From Athripsodes cinereus (taxonomy: Eukaryota; Arthropoda; Insecta; Trichoptera; Leptoceridae), in NCBI GenBank assembly GCA_947579605.1, contig OX388314.1:1054001-1118000 (forward strand): DNA of 64,000 bases, read 5' to 3'. A program made the translations under genes and the position numbers. The notes under the pieces are model-generated. The model did not search any database, was not told the origin of the DNA, and saw nothing but the letters and a program-made list of their open reading frames with translations. Positions 56,612 through 64,000 of the stretch are shown piece after piece (positions within the stretch are counted from its first letter, which is position 1; every line of letters starts with the position of its first letter).

Positions 56612-57549
56612 TAGGCTTGTTCTTGCTCGGTCATTTTTGGGAGCGATCTGATCTAGTACAATTGTCCTACGGAACTAGTACGCTCTTCTAGTACTATTAG
56701 TACTATTAGTTCACTGAATATTTCCATGTCAAAATTATTCAGTCATGAATGTAGTACATGTACTAATAAGAATACAGGATGCATATTATACTAATTAGTA
56801 CATGTTCTAATAAGAATTTAGGATGCATACAGAGTACATACATAGGAAATGCACATTTATGTAATTTTGTGATTATGAAAATCAATACTTAGTAACTAAC
56901 AAAGAGAAAATTCAGAGAATATTTTATTTTCCTTCATAATTTGCAGGCTTTGGATTTTCATTTCATTAAATTTTAATAATTTTGCTATCGACAGTAGGTA
57001 CCTACTACATTATTATTTTATATGTTTATGAGACGTTCATAAGGGATAATATTTTAACTAAGTAAGTCTACTAATTTACAACACCGTTATATAAGTTATA
57101 TGTAATGATACTTTTTCGTCCTTATTGGCGCCATTTTCAATGTTCATAGCAAAACAAAACACTAAAAAGGTCTAACACCAATCTATCTATCTACCACTCT
57201 GTATTAGAATACTACCTACTTGAATGTACTTGTACAGTACTTGGTGCTTCTTATTAGTTCTTTGACGTCACTGAACTAAAAGAACTAATAAGAAGCAAAA
57301 GAGAAGGCACTATATCCTTTATAGAATCATCATATCAGCTATCTCACTCGCACTCGTTTAAAGTTCCGACATAAACCGAGTGGCGCCGAGCGGAGATGCC
57401 GAACGTCACTGGCATTACTTTAGTTCTGTCCGATTGGGAATGAATGAACTAAAAGAACTAAGAGCGAATAAGATACGGAATAGTTCATTCTAGTACAGTA
57501 CTGGGAATTAGTTCCTAATAGTACCTAGTACATGTACTACACAAGCCTA
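56612..57549. mobile_element. Nested hAT element, 938 bp, with perfect 8-bp TSD
   Basis: The termini taggcttgt (56612-56620) and acaagccta (57541-57549) are perfect inverted repeats. The flanks atgtgttg (56604-56611) and atgtgttg (57550-57557) are identical 8-bp duplications, diagnostic of hAT. The subterminal zones are rich in agtac/gtact and actaata motifs (tagtactattagtactatta; agaactaataagaagc), probable transposase-binding repeats. No transposase ORF, so non-autonomous. It inserted after the BEL element had landed. Confidence 0.9.
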
Positions 57550-57663
57550 ATGTGTTGACATTTCTCCTTGCAGCCAGTGCACTAGGCATCAACCACTCTT
57601 TGATAGGTTTCCTTCCCATTCCCCTTTCCTCCTTAGTTAGCAAACCTTCCTCTCTTCCCTAGT

Positions 57664-57800
57664 CTTCTTCTACCGCGCGTTGTATTGTGGGGTTATTCCT
57701 CCGTACAGCCAGTGTGTTGAAGACGTACCCCTCACCTGCCTTCTTCTACCGCGCGTTGTATTGTGGGGTGATTCCTCCGTACAGCCAGTGTGTTGAAGGC
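57664..57800 (+). repeat. 76-bp tandem repeat in BEL leader, about 1.8 copies
   Basis: cttcttctaccgcgcgttgt, attgtggggt(t/g)attcctc, cgtacagccagtgtgttgaa start at 57664 and 57740. A worn partial third piece (agcggggttattcctccgta) is near 57834. Confidence 0.9.
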
Positions 57801-57871
57801 ATAATTACCATCCATAGTCGATAGCGCTATATAGCGGGGTTATTCCTCCGTATAGCAATATCGTATCCTTT

Positions 57872-58235
57872 AGTTTCTGAACCTCCTTAGCTGGCGCGCT
57901 CGGTATTATGGCCCTTGTGTGTGCAGTCTACTGAGGTGAAGTTGCTGTACCTAGACTTCCTACCTTTTAGCTTCTGAACCTCCTTAGCTGGCATACTCGG
58001 GATTATGGCCCTTGTGTGTGCAGTCTACTGAGGTGAAGTTGCTGTACCTAGACTTCCTACCTTTTAGCTTCTGAACCTCCTTAGCTGGCATACTCGGGAT
58101 TATGGCCCTTGTGTGTACAGTCTACTGAGGCGAAGTTGCTGTGCCTAGCCCCCTACCTTAGCTTTCAGTCTCCTTACCTGGCGTTCTTGGGACGTACAGT
58201 GTACTGAGGCGGAGTTACTGTATTGAGGCACCACC
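57872..58235 (+). repeat. 97-bp tandem repeat in BEL leader, 3.7 copies
   Basis: Units start at 57872, 57969, 58066 and (diverged) 58160: agcttctgaacctccttagc, tggcatactcgggattatgg, cccttgtgtgtgcagtctac, tgaggtgaagttgctgtacc. The second and third units differ by only a few bases, so the expansion is recent. Confidence 0.95.
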
Positions 58236-58753
58236 CCTTCCTCTCCGACCCCCTCCGTGTTCCTTCACCTCTCACCCAGAGACCCTGCAGTAGGCATGTT
58301 GTTCGTCTTTCAAAGCCTTTAACTTTGAAAGTGGTTTTATTTTTTGGCCCTCCCTCCATCTACCCATGCAGTCTCGTGCCGTTAAAGAGTAAAGGAGCTT
58401 GTGGCTACCCCTTTCGGCGGACGACACGTCAAGTGGACGTGTTCCTTAAGTCCGGAGTACTTCGCCCCGCCTTGAATCCCTAGTGTTTGAAGCTCTGCAC
58501 TAGGGGGCGGGTGGCTTACTCCAAAGGCTACGGTCCGCTGGAATTGGTTGCTGCTCTATTGGAAGGCGCAGGTCGAGATTGGGCTGCAACGAAAGTTCCG
58601 GCCGCATCCTTCCCGACTAAGGGCGTCGCCTTCATTCTGGTCCTTCGAGGAGCCGGATTTATAGAACCGGCTGCATTGCTGGTATTTTGGAAGTCGACCA
58701 CTGGAGTGTCGTCTTCATCACAGCACCAGCCAAGCTGAGCACGAGACCGAGAG

Positions 58754-60862
58754 ATGCCTGTTACCCGTGGACAAGCGCAGAGGATGGAGGAAGTGGAGAA
58801 GAGTGCTACTGGAGCACACAACATGGAGGAGAACACTCCTGAAGCTGTGGAAGTGAGCCGCAGTCGGCAGCCATCATCACATAAGGATGAGCCGCCACGA
58901 CCGCTGTCCCGTCTACGATCTGAAACTTCGTATAAAACTACATCAAGTGTAGCGAGAAAACGGGAACTGAAAATTAAAGCTGCAGAAGAACTCTTCAAAG
59001 CCAAAGAAGAGTTAATTAAAAAACGATTAGAAATAGATCTTGAAGCAATAGATCTTGATGAAGAAGAACGTTTGTCAGAATTAAGTTTAAATGAAAGTGA
59101 GAAAATTAAAAATAATAATGTCAACAAATGGTTGAACAAGACAATTCAATGTGAAAAGTTAAGTGAAAATAATAATAACATTTTGAATAGTAAAGAGAAC
59201 AATAATATTATGATTAGTGAAAAGAACAATGATATTGTGAATAACAGAAGTGATTTTGAGAAATTGGCCGAAGCCATACGATCACAACCATCGCGTAATA
59301 AAGACTTACCGTATTTTAATGGAAATTGCGCGGAGTGGCTGCAGTTTCGGGCAGCATATTTCGAGTCGAGTGAACTATATAGAATAAAAGATTCTGAAAA
59401 TATCATTCGCTTAAGACTCTGTTTGAAAGGTGACGCGAAAGAATCTGTGATGGCATTGTTGTATGTCGGGACTGACCCGAACGTTATTATGAGGACTTTA
59501 GAACGTCGATTCGGTCGTCCTGAATATATAGTTAGTGAACAGATAAGTGCAATTAAAAAACTTTCTAAACTGAACGATAGTGCAAATGAACTGGTAATGT
59601 TTGCCGCGAAAGTGGAAAATTGTGTTATAACATTGAAAGCCTTGTCAAATGTGGGCTATTTGCATAGCCCGGAGATATCTAATTCTATTATAGAAAAGTT
59701 AACTTTAAATTTAAAATACAGATGGACAGACTATATAAATGAATGTGATATAAATGAACCAATTTTAGTAAAAATATCAAACTTTTTAAATTGTGAAGCG
59801 GACAAAGCCGTGAAATGTGGGATATTTGAACCACTGAAAAGAAAATATCCCCAGAACGAACAATATAAACAAAAGCATATAGTGGCAACGGTGACAACGC
59901 ACTGCGAATATTGTAAAAATAATAATCATTCTATAACTCAGTGTAATAACTTTAAAAAATTAACAGTGAATGATAGATGGGAGTGGGCAAAAACCAAAAA
60001 TATATGTTTTAAATGTCTTGCTCCAAATCACAGACGAGAAAAGTGTCGCTCAAAGAAAATGTGTGGTGAAAATAACTGTTCAAAACCTCATCACCGATTA
60101 TTACATAATAAAAATGCTACAGTTACGAATGTTTCAAACACCATTGAAGAACAACAACAAGAACCGAGTTGTAGTCAAGTGATAACCAACACTTGGTCAC
60201 CACCAATATCGTGTGCACTGTTGAAAGTAGTTCCCGTGGTAATCACCGGTCCTAAAGGCAGTATTGATACATACGCTCTCTTGGACGAAGGAGCCACCAT
60301 CACATTGATGGACCAAGATACAGCTAAACTGATTGGGGCAGAAGGTCCCAACGAAAACCTCACACTGGAAGGTATCAACAGCACGCAAAACATCACGTCA
60401 TCTAGAATCAGTTTTATAATAAAAGGAAAACGTGAACATAAACAGTATATAGTAAATAATGCAAGAACTGTGAAAAACCTGCATCTTCTAAAACAATCTA
60501 TCCCGAAAGAAGATATCAAAAAATATCAACACCTAGAAAAGATTGCTGATAAAATATTGTGCTACAGTGATGCAACACCCAAAATATTAATAGGTCAGGA
60601 CAATTGGGATATAATTGTCACCAGGAAAATGGTTTCATCTGGAAAAGATAAGCCTGCTGCATCACTCACCAATCTAGGATGGGTAATCCATGGATTCCTG
60701 TCAAATAATCAACATTCAAGAGCATACTTTATAAATGATAAGAGTAATCAAGAGGAAGATCTCCACAATGAAGTCAAGAAATATTTTGAATTAGAGTCTT
60801 TGGGAGTTTCTTCAAAAACAAGAAATATACCAGATGAAGATCGAGCTAAAGACATTTTATAA
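58754..60862 (+). CDS. BEL/Pao Gag and aspartic protease
   Basis: 702-codon ORF starting MPVTRGQAQRMEE. Residues 1-180 are charged and helical. About 190-345 form the Gag region conserved in BEL elements (DUF1759-like; LPYFNGNCAEWLQF, LRLCLKGDAKESVMALL). Two CCHC zinc knuckles of the spacing CX2CX4HX4C start at residues 384 and 418. The protease active site is LLDEGATITLMD around D511, where BEL proteases often have D(S/T/E)G. The ORF ends at an in-frame TAA (60860-60862); the sequence continues in the same frame as pol, so the stop interrupts a longer polyprotein. Strand is opposite to MCMBP. The product would package the element's RNA in cytoplasmic particles and process the polyprotein. 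Confidence 0.9.
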   Translation: MPVTRGQAQRMEEVEKSATGAHNMEENTPEAVEVSRSRQPSSHKDEPPRPLSRLRSETSYKTTSSVARKRELKIKAAEELFKAKEELIKKRLEIDLEAIDLDEEERLSELSLNESEKIKNNNVNKWLNKTIQCEKLSENNNNILNSKENNNIMISEKNNDIVNNRSDFEKLAEAIRSQPSRNKDLPYFNGNCAEWLQFRAAYFESSELYRIKDSENIIRLRLCLKGDAKESVMALLYVGTDPNVIMRTLERRFGRPEYIVSEQISAIKKLSKLNDSANELVMFAAKVENCVITLKALSNVGYLHSPEISNSIIEKLTLNLKYRWTDYINECDINEPILVKISNFLNCEADKAVKCGIFEPLKRKYPQNEQYKQKHIVATVTTHCEYCKNNNHSITQCNNFKKLTVNDRWEWAKTKNICFKCLAPNHRREKCRSKKMCGENNCSKPHHRLLHNKNATVTNVSNTIEEQQQEPSCSQVITNTWSPPISCALLKVVPVVITGPKGSIDTYALLDEGATITLMDQDTAKLIGAEGPNENLTLEGINSTQNITSSRISFIIKGKREHKQYIVNNARTVKNLHLLKQSIPKEDIKKYQHLEKIADKILCYSDATPKILIGQDNWDIIVTRKMVSSGKDKPAASLTNLGWVIHGFLSNNQHSRAYFINDKSNQEEDLHNEVKKYFELESLGVSSKTRNIPDEDRAKDIL

Positions 60863-61359
60863 AAAACTACAACATACATCGGCGACAGATGGGAAACTGG
60901 ACTTTTATGGAAAACTGACAATATGCATCTACCTAATAACTATGATGATGCATTTAAAAGATTAAAATCAATTGAAAAGAAAATACAAAAGGATAAAACA
61001 TTTGGAGAAACATATTTGAAACAAATAAATAACCTGTTTGAAAAACAATATGCAGAGAAAGTTGAAACTGAAGAGCAACAGAACGTGTGGTATTTACCAC
61101 ATTTTGCAGTGACAAATCCTAATAAACCAGGAAAAGTGAGACTTGTTTTCGACGCAGCAGCTAAAACGAAAGGCGTCAGTCTTAATGATAAACTCTTGAC
61201 TGGCCCAGATTTACTTGAATCATTATTAGGTATATTGTTCAAGTTCAGACAACGAGAAATCGCCTTGACAGCTGACATCAAAGAAATGTTCCTCCAAATA
61301 AAGATCAGAAAAAAGGATCAATTTGCCCAGCGCTTCCTGTGGAGAGATATGGTGAAAGT
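60863..61359 (+). pseudogene. BEL/Pao reverse transcriptase, N-terminal half
   Basis: Same frame as the Gag ORF after its stop, open to 61381 (first ATG at 60923). Contains the reverse transcriptase start (VWYLPHFAVTNPNKPGKVRL, VFDAAAKTKGVSLND) and motif A with the first catalytic Asp (LTADIKEMFLQIKI). Homology leaves this frame near 61360 and resumes in the next one, so a single-base-class frameshift splits the reverse transcriptase. This copy therefore cannot make a full polyprotein unless the breaks are bypassed. Confidence 0.85.
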
Positions 61360-64000
61360 AGGCCACCGGATGAATATGTAATGACATCGATGATATTTGG
61401 AGCAACATCATCACCTTGTTCGGCGTTGTATGTAAAGAATCTGAACGCCCAACGAGCATCGAATGAGTTCCCTGATGGTGCTGCAGCGGTAATCAATAAT
61501 CATTACATGGATGATTACCTCGATAGCGTGGACAGCGAACACTGTGCTAAAAAATTAGTAAAAGAAGTCACTGAAATCCATAAAAGAGGAGGATTTGATA
61601 TTTGTAAGTGGTCCAGTAACAGACCCTCAGTATTGAGTGAACTGCCGCCAGAAAAACGAACTACAGATACAGTGAATATGACTTTAGAAAATAGCACCGG
61701 GGAAAAAACTCTTGGTCTTATTTGGGATCCTAAAACTGATTCACTTAGTTTCAACATGAGTATGAACAGAGTACCACGTGAAGTTGTCAATGGATATGTG
61801 TGCCCAACAAAAAGACAAATGCTATCAGTTATTATGTCTATATATGATCCCCTGGGTCTCTTAGCCCCAATAACTATTAAAGCTAAAATTTTATTACAAG
61901 ATGTATGGAGAAGTGGAATAAATTGGGACGACAAATTAAAGAGCAGAGAAAAAGAGCTATGGATTTCTTGGTTGCAAGACATATCTCACATCAGCAACAT
62001 AAAAATTCCAAGATGGTACGGAACATCGGATGAAGACGCCCGCATCGAACTACATGTGTTTTGTGATGCTAGTGAAAAGGCCTATGTAGCTGTGGCCTAT
62101 TGGCGACGAATTTATATAGATGGGAGAATCCAATGTACCTTAGTGGCAAGTAAAGCAAGAGTGACGCCGCTTAAGCCCATATCAATGCCCCGATTAGAAC
62201 TTCAAGCAGCAGTGCTCGGTTGCAGATTGGCCGCGACTATAACAAAGGAACATGACATCAAACCAGTAAGCAGAACATTCTGGACTGACTCAAAAACCAC
62301 ACTCTCGTGGATCCAGTCGGATCCTCGAAATTATAAAGCTTTCGTAGCCCACCGACTGGGAGAAATAGATGAGGTGACAAAAGCTTCGGAATGGCGATGG
62401 GTTCCATCGAAAGACAACGTAGCCGATGACGCTACCCGTGACCAAGAAATTATCAAGTTGACAAATGAAAGCAGATGGTTTTTTGGTTCAAAGTTTTTAT
62501 ATGAAAATGAGGCATCTTGGCCAACAGCAACAGTGACAGTAATGAAAGAAGACAGTGAAATTAAATCCAAAAGTGTTAATAATGTGACAATTACAAAAAC
62601 ATTGATAGACTTGACAAAATTTTCATCATGGACAAAATTAATTAAGACAATAGCATATGTGTTTTTATTTAGTGAAAAATGTGCAAAACTACAAGATGTC
62701 AGATTAGAACCCAGACACGTAGAGAAGGCAGAAACTTACTTCATAAAAACATCGCAAAGTGAGAGCTTTAGCACTGAATATGTTGCTTTGAAATTAGGAA
62801 AAAATATCGAAAGGAACAGCCCACTCTACAAACTTAATCCAAGATTGCATGAAGATGATATACTTCGACTCAATGGCCGCATAAGAGAAGTTACTGAGGT
62901 AGATGACTCAGTAAAACAGCCGATTATTTTACACGGAAAACATCCATATACAAGATTGCTTGTGTCCCATTATCACAAGCAATATTATCACGCCAACCCA
63001 GAAACGATTATTAACGAGCTGCGCCAGAAATATTGGATCATTAACCTCAGGCCAACAGTGAGAGCAGTGGCACACAGCTGCTTAGAGTGCCAAATAGCTA
63101 AAGCAAAACCCAAGACACCACCGATGGGAGATTTACCACCAGCTCGCTTAACTCACAATCATAGACCCTTCACTCACTGTGGTCTTGATTATTTTGGTCC
63201 AATAGAGGTTACCATAGGAAGAAGGCGTGAGAAAAGATATGGCGCATTATTTACGTGCCTTACCACTAGAGCTATCCATATTGAATTGGCTGGAAATCTT
63301 AGCACAGATTCGGCAATAATGGCACTAAGACGAATGATTGGACGACGCGGAGCACCAGATACCATTTACTCTGATAATGGAACTAACTTCAGGGGTGCTG
63401 ATACTGAACTAAAAAGAGCCTTTTCCCAGATCGAGAGAGAAAAAATTCAAGATGAACTTGTTTCTAGGAAAATCAAGTGGAAGTTCATCCCACCCTCATC
63501 CCCAAATATGGGTGGAGCCTGGGAACGATTAGTAAGGTCAACAAAGACCTCACTCAAAGTCATTCTCAAGGAAAGAGCACCAAAAGAAGAAGTATTAACA
63601 ACGCTTCTAGTAGAGATTGAAAACATTATAAACAGCAGACCTTTGACTCATGTCTCAGTTCATCCAGATGACGAAGAAGCACTGACTCCCAATCATTTTT
63701 TGCTGGGATCATCCTCTGGAGAACCGACACCAGGAAGATTCGATGACAGTGATCTCTATTTGCAAAGACAATGGAGAATAGCTCAAAGACTTGCAGATAA
63801 GTTTTGGAATCGGTGGCTTCGTGAATACCTACCATGTTTACTGCCTAGAACAAAAAAATCAGATGAAGCGCCGAAAATTAAAATTGGTGATGTAGTCATC
63901 ATTGCTGACAACACTCTCCCACGCAACACTTGGCCGAGAGGAAGAATAACCAAAACATTCCCAGGAAAAGATGGCATAACCAGGGTAGTCGAGGTAGCTA
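61360..64000 (+). pseudogene. BEL/Pao Pol: RT C-terminal half, RNase H, integrase (runs off the edge)
   Basis: An uninterrupted frame of 880 codons with no stop to the window end. In order: reverse transcriptase (PPDEYVMTSMIFGATSSPC; catalytic NHYMDDYLDSV at 61495-61527), RNase H (ELHVFCDASEKAYVAVAYW; PRLELQAAVLG; FWTDSKTTLSWIQ; DNVADDATR), the integrase zinc-binding HHCC (HYHKQYYH..., CLECQ), the DDE core (GLDYFG near 63183, SDNGTNFRG near 63369, Glu in MGGAWERLVRS near 63515) and the C-terminal DUF5641-type region (LTPNHFLLG; RQWRIAQRLADKFWNRWLRE; GDVVIIADNTLPRNTWPRGR). All catalytic residues are present. The end of Pol and the 3' LTR are outside. Labelled pseudogene because of the stop and shift upstream, not because of damage in this part. 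Confidence 0.9.

Larger units (their letters stand above)
56233..58753 (+). mobile_element. BEL/Pao element: 5' LTR and leader
   Basis: The element starts TGTTGGCAACGCG at 56233, the TG start and GGCAACGCG block being common for insect BEL/Pao LTRs, exactly where LepA is interrupted. A poly(A) hexamer aataaa is at 56353-56358. Without the 3' LTR (beyond the window) the LTR end and primer-binding site cannot be placed. The stretch includes the nested hAT (56612-57549), two tandem arrays (57664-57800, 57872-58235) and about 500 bp of unique, GC-richer sequence before the gag ATG. Tandem copies of a putative R region within LTRs are known from silkworm Pao, so much of this may be LTR. Confidence 0.65.

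Noticed and set aside
58528..59139. 203-codon minus-strand ORF
   Set aside because: Antisense shadow of the BEL Gag start; Ser/Leu-rich, no motif.

Overview
The window is eukaryotic, AT-rich, intron-bearing nuclear DNA. The proteins that can be read and the mix of repeats (tRNA-derived SINEs, RTE-like LINE tails, hAT and TA-target MITEs, a BEL/Pao LTR element) point to an insect, most likely a moth or butterfly. That assignment is inference; no rRNA or mitochondrial marker is present. There are no operons, ribosome binding sites, CRISPR arrays or other prokaryotic features.

Three host genes are supported by spliced reading frames with matching phases. (1) A plus-strand CIMIP2/FAM166-type ciliary microtubule inner protein gene (exons 33615-33716, 35445-35803, 38265-38497; 5' exon not found). 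(2) A complete minus-strand GORAB (RAB6-interacting golgin) gene, four coding exons between 53502 and 48244, 308 codons. (3) The last two coding exons of a minus-strand MCMBP (MCM-binding protein) gene, 55391-55224 and 54434-54237; the rest lies beyond the right edge.

Region by region: 1-33600 is a repeat-dense stretch with no host gene I can support; 33.6-38.8 kb is the CIMIP2-like gene; 38.8-48.2 kb is intergenic with MITEs, SINEs and a degenerate LINE; 48.2-53.5 kb is GORAB; 53.5-54.2 kb is a short intergenic gap holding a 271-bp near-perfect palindrome; 54.2-55.4 kb is the MCMBP 3' end; from 56233 to the right edge an antisense BEL/Pao retrotransposon sits in what must be an MCMBP intron or 5' region. 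Its leader carries tandem repeats and a 938-bp hAT insertion with a perfect 8-bp target duplication. Its coding region is nearly intact: one in-frame stop and one frameshift.

Repeat names used below. LepA: a roughly 240-bp family, plus orientation running from cccgtggagcacccgg to gccgtgatggtatag, often ending in (TAG)n. LINE-R: 3' ends of an RTE-like LINE, ending in a gcctacc...gggatacggcgtg block and TATC-type repeats. Tail-T: a LINE 3' tail with tttactgtacattgatta and gcgagtttatcgcaaaggcg. Family C: a 270-bp element with ggagaaccatgt and gcttacgaattggctc. MITE-F: a long-hairpin MITE with core gagagacgtctttcgtc. SINE-D and SINE-E: tRNA-like SINEs.

No clearly new functional system is visible. 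The most interesting items are the palindrome between MCMBP and GORAB, a 1.28-kb TIR element carrying six copies of a 20-bp motif, a three-level nested insertion at 17.4-17.7 kb, and the hAT-in-BEL nest with Pao-like tandem repeats.
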